Of a DNA stretch of 64,000 bases, positions 33,513 through 46,078 are shown piece after piece (the first letter of the stretch is position 1; each line of letters begins with the position of its first letter). The translations under genes were made by a program, and so were the position numbers. The notes under the pieces are model-generated. The model did not search any database, was not told where the DNA came from, and saw only the letters and a list, made by a program, of their open reading frames with translations. The DNA is from Annona cherimola (taxonomy: Eukaryota > Streptophyta > Magnoliopsida > Magnoliales > Annonaceae): assembly GCA_030490835.1 (NCBI GenBank), contig CM059971.1:310001-374000 (forward strand). Direction: 5' to 3'.

Positions 33513-35810
33513 AGACCCAGCGACACTGCTATTTATGTTCTACAAGTCGTATATATTATAAATTTCAAAGTTTAAGCATAATGTATTATGATTCAAATTA
33601 ATACTAATGAAAATTAAAATTAGATAAAAAGAAAAGAATTTAAATGACTATATTTCTATCATTAAAATTATCAATAAAATTTAAAAGACAAGTGTAAGTA
33701 TGCTTACGTAAGTATGAAAATCATTTCTCTTATATGAATCTCATATTTCTTCGATTGGTTATAGTCATCTATAATCGGACGGAAAATGGGCTATTTGATT
33801 TGCATATTTTGAAAATGTTAGCAATGGTGAGTGCTAACGACTCTATTTGCCGAGGCTGATGGAGACAATGGAGCTGACCAGCTTGCTTCTGCCGAATTGG
33901 AAAAAAAAATAAGGGTAATTTGCAAATAAGCTCGATTAGTTTGATTGAAATTATAAATAAATCCAGACAGTTTTAAAAATTACAAATAATTTCTATATAA
34001 TTTAACTATAATTATAAATAACCCACATGCTATAATAATACAATAACAGCGTCATAACAGTCTACTGTATTATTAGTTAAACCATGTGTGAGTTATTTGC
34101 AAAAATTTAACATATCACTTTATTTTTTAAATTGCAAATAAACCCATATAGTTACATATTTTTGCAAATATACTCATGGTATTATTTACAATTATGGTTG
34201 AATTATATAAGTGTTCTTTATAATTTCTGAAATTATATAGGTATATTGGTAATTTTGATCAAACTAAGTAGATATATTGGCAAATTACCCTTAAAACAAG
34301 CAGCATCTGTCCAAATTTTGGGACGCTGTCTAATTTGAGATTGAGATTAATGCTGTTGTTCGGCTAGAGCATATGGCTGCCAATTGGACTAGTCTTAGAG
34401 TAGTCAATGGTGCCACTTTTTTTTTCAGATTTGCGGCTGCAGTTGTGAGGAATTTATGCATCCGTCGATTGTGAAAAATTGAAATTGGTGTTGTTGAAAT
34501 CATGAAGAACACGTTGCTATTGCAAATTTATTGGTTAGAAAAGAATTTGAATGATTATATTTCTATCATTAAAATTATCAATAAAATTTAAAAGACAAGT
34601 GTAAGTATGCTTACATAAGTATTAAAATCATTTCTCTTATATGAATCTCATATTTCTTCGATTGGTTATAGTCATCTATAATCGGACGGAAAAAGGACTA
34701 TTTCATTTGCATATTTTGAAAATGTTGGTAATGGTGATTGCTGCCAATTCTATTTGCCGAGACTGATGGAGACTAGGGGTGTTAATGGTCATGGTCAACT
34801 CATCAACCCGCTCATCCAACCCATTTATAAATGAGTTTGGGTTGTAGTTTTGGAATAAATGGGTTATGATCCGCCAACCCGTTTAACCGTTTAATTAAAT
34901 AAATGGATTAGGGTTAAGATTTTATAACTCGTTAACCCGTTCAGCAACTCATTTAACCCATGTAACCTATTCGATCCATTTAAGAAAGTGAATTAGATTT
35001 GCAGCTGCAGTTGTGAGGATTTTATGCAGCTGTCAACGGTGAAAAATTGAAAATGGTGCTGTTGAAATCATAAAGAACATGTTGCTATTGCGAATTTACT
35101 GGTTAGAACCGACGAAGCTTGGCGGATTAAATCTTTAGTTGGTCGACTGTCTGTTGTAGATCAAGCAGCAGCAGCAGCACGGACGCAATTTCCGTATTTA
35201 CTGCAATTGTATTTAGAAAAACAACGCATGTGTTAACTGACGGGCGCATGAAGGGATTTGGAGTGCAATCGTGTAAACAAAAAATTGTTTTTTAAACACA
35301 GAATGGCGTATTTATAGGTAGAACAAAATTTTTCCCAAAACTAAAAGAATTTAAACAATTGTATTTTAAGCCCGGTTCGAAAAGGATTTAATAAAGTGCA
35401 CTCGAGTGCACTTAGCTTCGGTGCACCCAGCTGTTTAACTTATTTTTTTGAAATTTTTTTATAAAATTCTTAATCAAAATGTATTTAACACGTGTATTAA
35501 GTTTTATTATTTTTAGAGATTTTTAGATTTTTAAATTATTAAAAATGTCATTGATTTTTAAAAATAAAAAATCTAAAATCTCTAAAAAAAACTTAATACA
35601 CATATTAAATATACTAGATTAGCAGTTTTATAAAAAAAATTTAAAAAATAAAAAATGAGTTAAATAGGCTCGAGAGAGTTGGAGAGGCTAAAATCTCCGA
35701 TTTCTACCTGTCGTACCTGGCAAATGATCACTTGCCTCTTCTACTCTCTTTCTAAATCCGAAACATTGATTATAATTTAAATTTTTTCTTGATTGATGGA
35801 GTTTCTTATT
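33513..35810 (+). repeat. Segmental duplication, copy 2
   Basis: It matches 16090-18310 in order. It retains a stretch at 35100-35170 (gttagaaccgacgaagcttg ... gttggtcgactgtctg) that is deleted from copy 1. It continues through the foldback into the first bases of a 3.2-kb unit (35725 onward), then diverges. Confidence 0.85.
35372..35700. mobile_element. Foldback element, copy of the 17.9-kb one
   Basis: It carries the GTGCACTCGAGTGCAC palindromic tip and the same interior as at 17895-18240, with small changes. It was carried here, or from here, by the segmental duplication. Confidence 0.75.
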
Positions 35811-36195
35811 TGCGGAACTTTTTCCCTAAAACGAGGGGAGACAAGAACGGAGAAGTCCAAAGTGAGCTGTTGTCAACGTCAATGCCCAATAAATAATTGA
35901 GCTAACAATAGTGGTAAAACAGTACAACTATTTTTCATACTTCAGTGCCTGCGTCTGCCACGTCATTGCCACGTCATTCATGGAACGCCTGCGTCTGCAA
36001 CTCCTGCAAGCTGCCATAAAACATTTTCCAATGTGTGGACAAACGAGCTGAAAAATCATTTGAAATTTCTCACTTATTAATAATTATTTTCAGCCTTGTT
36101 GACTAGGCGGCATTAATGGAAATTCATTAATGCATACACAACTGTCCAAATGACTACCACAACGAAGGCATGGATGATATTTTTTTCAACTAAAG
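35811..36195. repeat. Fragment of the 3.2-kb unit's neighbourhood; empty site for the 39.7-kb SINE
   Basis: gtcaatgcccaataaataat, gagctgaaaaatcatttgaa and cagccttgttgactaggcgg match 39535-40070, but here no SINE interrupts the aatcatttgaaatttct stretch (about 36052). Confidence 0.75.
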
Positions 36196-36471
36196 GTGTG
36201 TTTGGTTGGGAGTAAAACTTCTGATGAAAAGTTTTTGAGGTAAAAGTTGTCACATTGATAGAAAACGATGTGATATAATAGGAGTAATAATGAGAAGTAA
36301 AGAGAATAAAGTTAAAATAGATAGATTAGTTGTATAGATAGTTGTGTAGAAATGATTGAAAAGTATGGTAGTTTGTATAGGAAAATGTGAAAAAATAATT
36401 AAAAAATAGAGTAGTTATAGAGAGCGAAAAGTTTTGTTTGACATGTTTATATCCCAAACAAACACACCCTA
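36196..36471. mobile_element. Tourist-like MITE
   Basis: The ends are aggtgtgtttggttggg and caaacaaacacaccct. The flanks agree with the uninterrupted sequence ttcaactaaaaaaatatg at about 40123, which supports insertion at TAA. Confidence 0.75.
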
Positions 36472-36489
36472 AATAAAAAATATGTAAAA

Positions 36490-36862
36490 AAGTTTTTAAC
36501 AATGCTAAACATCACGAGGAGAAAAAAAGTATCTATCATTCTGTTTTTTTTATGAATGAAGTACAATAGGAGAAAAAGGTGAAAAATTTTAATTTTTACT
36601 CTCTTTTCTATACTTATGTGACGTCATCTTAGTTATGTAGCATGCTAGCATCCTTTTTCTAGTTGTCAATAATTTCATGTTTTCTTTTCACTTATATGTG
36701 TAAATTTCATATACCAAAATTTATCAATTTTGAATTATTGAACATATTTTCTATAAATTTTAAAAAAATAAAAAATTTCACCCTTTTCAACGGATGCATG
36801 AAAATTATTAATTTTTGAAAATTTATATAAAAAATATATACAGTAATTCAAAATAGATAAGT
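36490..36862 (+). repeat. Fragment of the 3.2-kb unit
   Basis: ttaattttttgaaaatttat, catgctagcatcctttttct and caacggatgcatgaaaatta match unit positions 18530-18870. The fragment ends abruptly at the LINE scrap. Confidence 0.8.
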
Positions 36863-36883
36863 GCATTAGAAATTTTATGTAAC

Positions 36884-37054
36884 TGTCGAGTTCCAATAAA
36901 ACTAAAAGAAAAATTTTATAAAACTACGGTTAGAGCTGCCATACTTTATGGGGCAAAATGTTGGGCAGTTAAAGAATAACATATACAAAAAACGAGCGTA
37001 GCGGAAATTAGAATGTTATGATGGATGAATGGTAAAACAAGAAAAGATAAAATT
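36884..37054 (+). pseudogene. LINE reverse transcriptase C-terminal fragment
   Basis: In one forward frame with two stops the sequence encodes VPIKLKEKFYKTTVRAAILY, then GAKCWAVKE, SVAEIRML and WMNGKTRKDKI. This is the well-known C-terminal part of plant L1-type ORF2 proteins (the YGAECWA...RMLRWM region). No poly-A tail or 3' end was located, and the following 37055-37300 may be further decayed LINE. Confidence 0.82.
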
Positions 37055-37800
37055 ATTTAGATACACAAGATTTAATATATTAAATTATTTAGATTATTTT
37101 TTATGAAATTAATAGAATTAGAAAGGCTCTAATTGAAAAGGGTGCTTTATTGAAGGCCTTAAAAGATGTGAGGTGGATAAGATTGAATTAATATAAGGCT
37201 AAGGAACGAATTAAAATTCGTTTCCAAATTAGAAAAAAGATGGGCGGCTAATAGAAAAATGCATTAAAGAGGAAGTACACCGTATCATTTGCCTCCAATA
37301 TAAATAATTAGAAGTTGAAAGCTAGGGTTAACAGGTGAGACGGTTTCCATGGGCGCATCAAATGCCGATGAAAAGGATAAAAAAGTTGAAGATTCCTTAC
37401 AAATGGTGGAAACTAACGAAGGCTTGTAAAATTTTATTCCATCTCTTTGGTGGAACTGAAGGCCCGAAAGCTTGTATGATAACATTTTTGGGTCATGGAT
37501 GGCTTTAAGCTAAGTGGAGGGATGTTTAGTGGAGGTAAATGGAAAAAATGAAATTACATCTAACGTATATGTATATAATATTATTTTTATGTAAGTTTGG
37601 TTGAAAGTTTTATTTAAAAAGTAAGAAGTTAGGAAGTAAGATCTATAGGCATGTCTAAGGGATCGACTCAATGTTTCACAGATAGTTTTGATTTTGTATA
37701 ATGGTTTTGCTTATGGTATTGTTCCAATTTAATGGTTGAGCCCACTTGAGTTAAGAGATAAAATGCGTATTGGGCATCATAAGTATTTCTTTTGTATATA
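37055..37800. other. Unassigned, possibly decayed LINE and downstream sequence
   Basis: Only scattered, unaligned protein-like words are seen. No intact feature is recognised. The minus-strand 66-codon frame at 37285-37485 has no family resemblance. Confidence 0.3.
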
Positions 37801-37814
37801 AATATACATACCGG

Positions 37815-38040
37815 GAAATATTCAGGTGCAGCGTCATTACACCAAAATTATGATGCGGTGGTGCTGAAATGGGCCCACATCATGATAAAATTATAATCTA
37901 CTTCATTCATTGTATTTATAGTGTATATAAAAACTTAATATATATATTAAATACACTAGATTAACAATTTTATAAAAAAAATTTAAATAAAAAAATTAGT
38001 TAAATACACTCGAGAGTGCTAGAGGCTAAAATCTCCGATT
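37815..38040. repeat. Piece of a 'gtgcagc' MITE joined to half a foldback
   Basis: caggtgcagcgtcattacac and ctgaaatgggcccacatcat match 13828 onward. From about 37920 the right half of the foldback family follows (ttaaatacactagattaac ... taaatacactcgagag). Confidence 0.65.
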
Positions 38041-38440
38041 TCTACCTGTGGTAACTGGCAAATGATCACTTGCCTCTTCTACTCTCTTTCTAAATCCGAA
38101 ACACTGATTATAATTTAAATTTTTTCTTGATTGATGGAGTGTCTTATTTGCTTAATTTCCTCATTTATTCCTCCGATACATAACTCCTGCCGGGACTTTT
38201 TTCCTAAAATGAGGAGAGACTAGAGCGGAAAAGTCCAAAGTGACTCTCTTATTGTAACGGCGGTAGTCAACGTCAATGCCTAATAAGTAATTGAGCTGAC
38301 TCTGTGGAACTGTTAGCTCAGTGGTTTCTTTCCCCCGATGAATGTTCCCTTAGAAATTTGAGAGAGAGGACGGTGGAAAAGTAGGCACAAAGCGTTGTTG
38401 TCCGGCGCTGGTTCAATGCACTCGTCTGCATGGAAGCTAA
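38040..38440 (+). repeat. Start of a 3.2-kb unit and piece shared with 31.2 kb
   Basis: aaatgatcacttgcctcttc through gtcaacgtcaatgcctaata matches unit 1 from 18252. It includes the uninterrupted cctaaaatgaggagag site that dates the MITE at 24834. From 38298 it switches to the segment shared with 31168-31310. Confidence 0.8.
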
Positions 38441-38835
38441 GTTATTATTATTTTATTCAATTTATCTATTTTAATTTAATTTGATTTATTTTTCATTATT
38501 ATTCTTAAAATACCACATCATTTTATTATATTTTAAAAACTTTTATTCCAAGAATTTTTCATCAAAAGTTTTATCACTTTCTAAGTACACGCTTAGATGA
38601 AAAATATTGGTATAAAAGTTGTTATAATGAGAGAAAATGATATAATATGATACGATAATGGTAATAATGAGGATTACAGAGAATAAAATTAATATAGATA
38701 GTTAGTTATGTAGATAGTTGTGCAGAAATTATTGAAAAAACATGATAGTTATATAGTAATATGTGAATAAATAATTAAAAAATAATGTAGTTATGAAAAT
38801 TAAAAAGTTACATAGTAAAACAAACACACTTTTAA
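38441..38835. repeat. Tourist-like MITE pieces
   Basis: A T-rich half (38440-38590, ending cactttctaagtacacgct) abuts an A-rich near-complete copy (38594-38830, ending acaaacacactttta). Confidence 0.5.
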
Positions 38836-38929
38836 TTTTAAAGTAGTATTTTTAATATCTAAATCATTAAAATATCATTATTATGTGAAAGATAATTTTA
38901 TATATATATAAATATCGAGGCATGCTTGT

Positions 38930-39300
38930 ACGTCACTCGGTTATATAGAAGCGATTCCATGTACCCCTCTCCACTTTTTATACATTGATTATTCATATAA
39001 AATTTAATCCATTTATTATATTTAACATTATTTGTTTTACTACGAGATAAAGTTTCATCCAAATTAAATACGGGCATAGATTCAAATTAAATATTTGCAT
39101 AGATCATATTTGCTTAAAATAAATATATTCATATGTAAATTATGAAAAATGTTTAAATTTTATATTAGATAAAATAATGATATTTGAAATGATTTAGATA
39201 TTCAAAATATTGCTTTAAAATTAATATTTAGCATTAAATATTATTTTTATTTTTAATATCATAATTATTTAAAAAACATGTTCATATATTTAATATTAAA
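38930..39300. repeat. Left part of a 'ttacatagaagt' MITE
   Basis: ggttatatagaagcgattcc, aaaatttaatccatttatta and ttaacattatttgttttact follow the family order. The right end is lost in AT-rich sequence to about 39510. Confidence 0.5.
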
Positions 39301-39725
39301 TTAAATTAAATTAATCATTTAAATGATTTTAAAAGTAAAAATGTAAATGGTTTATACCAACTAAAATATATTATCTAAATTATTAAATGTATTTTCATGT
39401 TGGTTCATAAAATTTTCATATATGAATATGAAATTAAAAAATCTATTATAATATTTAAAATTTTACGAACAAGTAGTAAATGTATTTTAATATAATTTTT
39501 CTTTAAAATTTTTAATTTTGCTCACACTACGTCAACGTCAATGCCCAATAAATAATTGTGCTGGACAATAGTGGCAAAACAGTACGACGCGGGAGTGCGT
39601 GAAAAAACCTTGTCTTCTCAACATTGCCACGTATATTCATGAAACGCCAGACGCAACTCGTACAAGCTGCCGTAAAAAATTTTCCAATGTGCGGACAAAA
39701 CGAGCTGACAAAACATTTAAAATTT

Positions 39726-40004
39726 AACAACGGAGCTGTGTTCAGTTGTTGGCCACAGCGGTAATAGGGTATTTGCGGAGTTGTGGTCAGGAGTTTGAAT
39801 CTCACGTTGGTATTTTGGCCCGAAAAATGTTGTGGGAGCTGTGGTTTCCCTTTGGCTTAGTGGAAGCTGTGTCTTCCTAATTCTTTGGTGGAGTTGTGTC
39901 TCTAAATTTCTTTGGAGGAGTTATGTATCTCCGTATTTGTAAGAATGTCTCATAATTTCAATGTAATATGTGTTGAGATGTATGTAAATATAATCATAAA
40001 AAAA
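39726..40004 (+). mobile_element. SINE (279 bp) with 14-bp target duplication
   Basis: The element starts aacaacggagctgtgttcag and ends in taatcataaaaaaaa (A-rich tail). A tRNA box-B-like ggagtttgaatctcac lies near 39790. AACATTTAAAATTT is duplicated at 39712-39725 and 40005-40018. The uninserted paralogue at about 36045-36070 runs straight through. These are the marks of a tRNA-derived SINE copied by LINE machinery. Its 3' end (gttgagatgtatgtaaatat) resembles the 3' end of the SINE at 53.5-53.76 kb, so both may belong to one family. Confidence 0.87.
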
Positions 40005-40018
40005 AACATTTAAAATTT

Positions 40019-41660
40019 CTAACTTATTAATAGTCATTTTCAGCCGTGTTCACTAGGCCGCATTAATGAAAATTTGCACATACAAGCAACTGTCCAAATA
40101 GAGGCATCGATGACATTTTTTTCAACTAAAAAAATATGCCAAAAAGTTTTGAACGATGCCAAACATCACGCGGAATTATGTAGGCATGCTAGCATCTTTT
40201 TCTAGTTGTTAATAATTTTATGTTTTCTTTTCACTTATATGTGTAAATTTTATATACCAAAATTTATCAATTTTGAATTATTGAACATATTTTTTGTAAA
40301 TTTTTAAAAATAAAAATTTTCACCCTTTTCAATGGATGCATGAAAATTATTAATTTTTGAAAATTTATAAAAGAATATATACAATAATTTAAAATTGGTA
40401 AATTTTGGTATATGAGATATATAATTTGGGTTCACATATAAATGAAAAGAAATGATGTGTTTGGTAGAAGGTAAAGAATATGTTCCATATAAAACTTCTA
40501 TTGTTCTTCCTAATTACCCTATTTTTTTAATAAGCTGTTTATTTTTTTTTCTACGGTTATCTTATTTTTTAAGTCATTTTTACAAAACTACCATACTACT
40601 AACCTATCTATTTTAACTTTATTTTTTTTACTCATCAACATTATCTCTATCATATCACATTATTTTTTTTCAATTCAATAATTTTTATACAAAAAAATTT
40701 TCATTAAAAACTTTTAGTACTTCCCAACACATCCAAAATTATAAAAAAATAATAATAATTTTTTAAAAAAAGATGTGCCTTGGGTCGTATGCTATCACGC
40801 CTCGTTAATTATATGACATCATTATTATGTATTTCAATCATTTTCCGCATGTTTATATGAACGTAATATTTCTTTTAATCTCTTCTCGAGACTTTGGTTG
40901 TCATTTAAAAATGAAATTTAATATTGCTTGATTTCAGCTATGGTAGGCCATTTTGAGTAAATTATTTTGACTATAATTCAATTTTTCTCATTTATTTTAC
41001 TTCGACCACTTTGTAAAGCGAAAGGATATTTGGAAAAAGAAGAGAGTGAAAAAATTAAAATATAAAGCAAAAGGAGGTGCATCATCGCAAATATGATTAC
41101 AGTAAGGTGTGTTTGTCAATTTGTAAAAGTCGTCAAGTTAAAATTTTTCAATCTAAAACTTTTCACTCTCCATAACTACTTTTTTAAAATTATTTTTTAT
41201 ACATCTTTCTATGCAACAACCCTACTTTTCAATCATTTCTACACAACTACTAATACAACTATCCTATTTATTTTAAATTTATTCTCTTTACTTCTCATCA
41301 TTACCCCTACAATATTACATCATTTAACAACTTTTATTCTTTAAAAGTTTTCATTAAAAGTTTTATTCATTACCAAACACACCCTAAAAAGAAAGAAGCA
41401 TTGGAGAGTTGAATTCCCGTGTCAACATATCTTAGCCACTTATTTTGTAGAAGTTCAGTAGCCTTACACTCGAAAAATGATGATAATCTAGAAAGTCATA
41501 AAAACACTTGCAACACATCCAAATTAGAGACAAGAACAGACTTCATCACCATATTTGGAGTATTAATTTCCCTTGATTTTATTGTTCAAAGAGCTAAAAC
41601 GATAGATTGTACAGATAAGAAACAACATCTAGATAGATTGTATTACAGAAGATTTTAAAT
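40019..41660 (+). repeat. Large fragment of the 3.2-kb unit
   Basis: It follows the unit from catgctagcatctttttct (40186) through the MITE (about 40455-40740), the gaagttcagtagccttacac block (41450) and agatagattgtattacagaa (41630). It breaks off before the B3 exon. An extra Tourist-like MITE sits at about 41105-41387 (aggtgtgtttgtcaatttg ... accaaacacaccc). Confidence 0.85.
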
Positions 41661-44455
41661 AAGCCTAAATGAAGGTTAAATTTAGATAGGAGCATATATG
41701 ATAAATTTGGTTATGATATATGTTGGGTTATAATTATTATATTAAAAAGTATAATACATATGAATGATGATAGAATGACAAATTATAAGTTAGATAAATA
41801 GAAGTAAAGGGAAATTGGGAAAAACTCAACAATTAAATTGAGATTATGAGTTTGGATATTAATTTTTAGGCATTTAATTATTGTATTAATATAATTATGA
41901 TTAGTTTAATGATTTGAAGATTTAAGTGAAATAACCTAGTTAATAGGTTGTTTAGTCATGAAAATAAATTTATTATATTAACTCATATGCTCTATGTAGA
42001 AAGAAAATAAAATTGGAATGAAACGAAATAAATGATGCGTTTTAAGCAAGTGAGAGAGTTAAATAAGAGTAAAATGGAATGAATTGTGAAATTGAGGAGC
42101 ATGTTGGGTAATTTAAAATGTCAAGTTACTTAAGTTATTTTTCAATGAGTTTCTAAGATTTAACGGTTATGGTTTGAAGAGAAGTGAAAAAAAAGGCTAT
42201 AAAGGCAATCTTAAGTTCAAATGGCCTCATGTTGTCATTTATATATCGAGTAAAAGGTCTATTATTCCATATGTCTTAATTTATATATTAAATGTAAAGT
42301 TTGTGCATATATGAGTTATCTAAGTATATTTTTGAATACAAAAAGATCAAAAGGCTTTAATAACTTACAATACATGAAGTTTCAGATATGATATAATTTA
42401 AAATTTATAAATTCTAAGCATGAAAGATCTATAAGATTAAGATTAACTTAATTTTCATGATGTCACTGTGTTGAATTTTATGTATTAATGTTTTAAATGA
42501 GGATAAGATGTTTGTGTAAGTGTGAGCTGATTCTTTGATGTGTGTAAGTTATATTGAAAGGACTAAACCAAGATTTTAAATAAAAAGGAAGGAAATAAGA
42601 TATATTTTGGGGAAAATAAGATTTTTAGTTAATATGTCAAATGATCTTAGTTGTTATTAGATAGTTAAATTGAATTAAAATTATTGAGATTTTAAAGAAA
42701 GAAATTTAAGTAATAGGGAACCTAATGAATGTGTCAACGTGGGTAACCCTATTATGTGTAAATGAGATTTAAGTTGCAGTAGATGAATTTATCGTTTGAA
42801 AATATAAATTTTATGGAGACAAAACGAAAATGGTATATACTAACTTTTAAGTGGTATAAATAATGGTAGAAGCTATACAAAGCTTATATGTTCATTATGT
42901 GTTATGTGTAAAGTTAAAACTTGAATTGCAATTATTAGTTAAGTATTAAATGCAAAGTTAATGCAATTTATAAGCTTATTCAAATGTATGTTAAATGTGA
43001 GAGGGAATAAAGCTTTAAATAGCTTAAAAAGTAAGAAGTTACGGATTCAGTTTAAGTTGGGTGTAAAGGGTATTTCAAGGGTAGTTAACTTGTAAAACTA
43101 TTGTTCATCCAATTTGAAAATGTGGTTAAGTTAAAATGGAGTCAGGAACTTTAGATAAGAAGATTTCAAGTTCATGAATACTTGAACTCCATCCCCAAAG
43201 GTTTCGAAAAAATATGTAGTTAGATGCATAATTAATCATGGAATAAGTATGTGTGATAAGTGAAATAAATGATTAGATGTATTTTTTGTTGGCTATAATA
43301 AGAAAGGGTGAAGGAAAGTATAAAGGAAAAATAGATGCATGCTAAAGGGAAGAGGTAAGCAAGCTCTTCAAGATTTTTTTTGTTCAAAAAAATTTTATGA
43401 TAAGAAAAATCTATTCTTGCCTTTTTATTTCAAGTAAGTTTGTTTTATTTAAATGTTTCTTTAAATTGATATGCATTAAAAAGGTATTTAGGGATGACCA
43501 TTACCCTGTGCATAGGTTTACAAAAAGAATGTGTACTTAAAATATTTTTACAACTTGATTTTCATGTACAAACCCTATTATCATATTGAGTTGGCAAAAC
43601 TCAATTCATGACATAAATGCATATGATGCACGTGTGAATAGAACTCATGCATGAGGCTTTGTCAAGGTTGTATTTGGAAAGGTAGTTCGTCTTTGACGTT
43701 GCCTGGTCGGTGCGTCCGACGTATGGGCTAGTGATCACTTGATAAGTATCATCTGTTAGACGATGAATAAGTCATGGAATGATGCATGTGTGTGCATTCA
43801 TCTCATTATCACACATGTATAATGAGATTTTAAGAGTTTTGTAATTTCAATTAATGTTACGGAATTTGGAAACTATTTATTTCTAAATGCTTGCTTACCG
43901 AGTATTTTATACTCATTGTTTTCAACTAATCAGTGAGTGCGGATGATGCAAATTTGATAGAAGAGGCTTCACTGCTATTTGAGCAGTGAACGTATGATTT
44001 TTAATATTTTGATGAATTTGGATTCATGGGATTGTAATTATTATAATTGTAAGTATGTACTATATGCAAATGTTCTATGTTGTTGTTAAACGTAGTAGTT
44101 AGTTTCTCGTGTGAAATATGATTGTACAAGGAATATATTAGTTTGAATTGAAGTAAATGTGAGTTAAATAGTATAAAATATTGAAATTGTATTGACTATC
44201 AGGTTTTGTATTGCCCAAACATCATAAGTATAGACGGTATGCTGCCGGATTTTAGTTAATAAAGTGAAAACAATGTAGGTTCTAAAGAGAAAAAAAAAGA
44301 AAAAAAATTCGGGCTAGTTTCTCGACAAATTAAGAAAAGCTTCCGCTCGTATAAGCATGAAACTTTTGGTTCCATTCATAAGTTTCATCACTTAAAAAGA
44401 TTCGTAGAGTAAGGTACCACGCAGTGTGGCGCACTCACGAGTCGAGGCGCTACAG
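41660..44455 (+). repeat. LTR-like remains, copy 1
   Basis: The sequence is non-coding throughout. From about 43340 it shares an order with the next copy: gaggtaagcaagctcttcaa, gggatgaccattaccctgtg, gtagttcgtctttgacgttg, gcttgcttaccgag and aagaggcttcactg. It ends at tcgaggcgctaca (44443-44455). A terminal ctaca after a G/C-rich segment resembles a plant gypsy LTR end. Its start was not identified, and 41660-43300 has no recognised content. Confidence 0.5.
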
Positions 44456-46078
44456 TACGAGTGTCAGGATTTAATGTAAAATTAGTAGGTAGTCAATTCA
44501 CACAGTATGAGAATGATTAGATAGATTTTAATATGCCTAATATATATAATAAGTGGATAGTTAATGGATGAAATATATATATATATATGTAAGTTAAGTG
44601 AATGTCCTTAAATAGTTTATGTACCTTTAGAGGCAAAGTAAATAATAATTTATTGAAATAGAAGTTTAAATAAGAATGTTTTTCTCATTAAAGAAGTCTC
44701 GGAAACTCTCTTTAAAAAAGGAAAGCTAAAAATTAGCTTCTAAAACAATGCATCCTTAAATATTAAAAATAGAATACAATACCTGGTGATTTAAGAGAAT
44801 GCTTAGCCAAGATTGTTAATTTTGATAGGAAAATAAAAAGAGAAAGTACAAGACACAGCTTGAGACTCTAAGGTAAGTAAGCATATCAAGTTCAATGAAT
44901 TATTATGATAAAATTTTTATTTTGTTATTTATTTTGAGAAAAGATGTTTGCAACAAATGTTCATATTATGTTTTTATGTATTTTCATATAAATATGTGCA
45001 AATCAAGTCATTTCTCGTAGACGTTATAACTAAATTTTATACAAACATTAAAGAAATTTTTGGGAATGACCATTACCCTATTTTTTTTATGTATATTTAT
45101 GTTGTTAAGACATGTTTTCAAACTTGATTTTTGAAATAACCTTTTTCTTTATGGTTAGCCAAACATACTTCTTTTTATGACATTAATGCATTTGACCATT
45201 TGTGTCAATGTAATTCATGCATGAAAATAAATGTAAGGTTTCGTTAAGGTTGTAATTAGACATGTAGTTCGTCTTTGATGTTGCCTAATCGGTGCGTCCA
45301 ACATATGAGTGTAGGTGATCACTTGATAAGTGTCACCTACTAAAGAAAAGATTATGCCATTGAATGATGTATGTTGTGATTGCATTTCATCCTTATGCAC
45401 AAATGATATTTTATGGAAACGTTCATGTTTTTCCCTTTTAAATAATGTTTGCTTACTAGGTTCTTTGAACTCACCGATTTTAGGAATTAGTTGCAGAATA
45501 TACTGATTTCAAGAGCTGTGGAGACTTCACTGAGTAGAAGGGCAGTGAGGTGAAGAGTTATGTGAGACTCTTGAGCATGATTGACTGTGTTTTGTAATAT
45601 AATAAGCTTTAGAAGTACTAGATTATCTTTAGGTTTGTGAAGTATGTGTATTATATAAACATACATATTTTGTGTGTATGGTATAAAAGATACTTGTAGT
45701 ATTAATTTCTTTATATTCTGTGAATTGTATGGATATATTTATTGTATGTGATGAAAAAAATTAGAGTATGAGTGGTATGGTGTGATTTTTATGGAATTGT
45801 GAGGAAAAGGTGGTATTTCTGGTTATGATGAATGGATATAGGTTAATTCTTGATGTAAAGAATTATATGATGAATGTTCATATTTAGAAAACGTCCTAGT
45901 TACAGATGAGATGCTGTCGAAATTTTTATTGATGTAAAAAAAATTAGACCGCCTTTATTCTTAGTTGATGTATAAATATAAGTTAGGTTATGGACTTCAC
46001 CACTTTTCAAAAGATTCCTAGCATGAAATCCTATGACAACCTCGAAGTATAAATATGTCATAGGTCGGGGCTCTACAT
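44456..46078 (+). repeat. LTR-like remains, copy 2
   Basis: This is a diverged counterpart of the previous entry: ctaaggtaagtaagcatatc (44868), gggaatgaccattaccctat (45062), gtagttcgtctttgatgttg (45262), gtttgcttactagg (45446) and the ending cggggctctaca (46067-46078). Divergence looks large, so the two are probably LTRs of different, old insertions. Confidence 0.5.
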
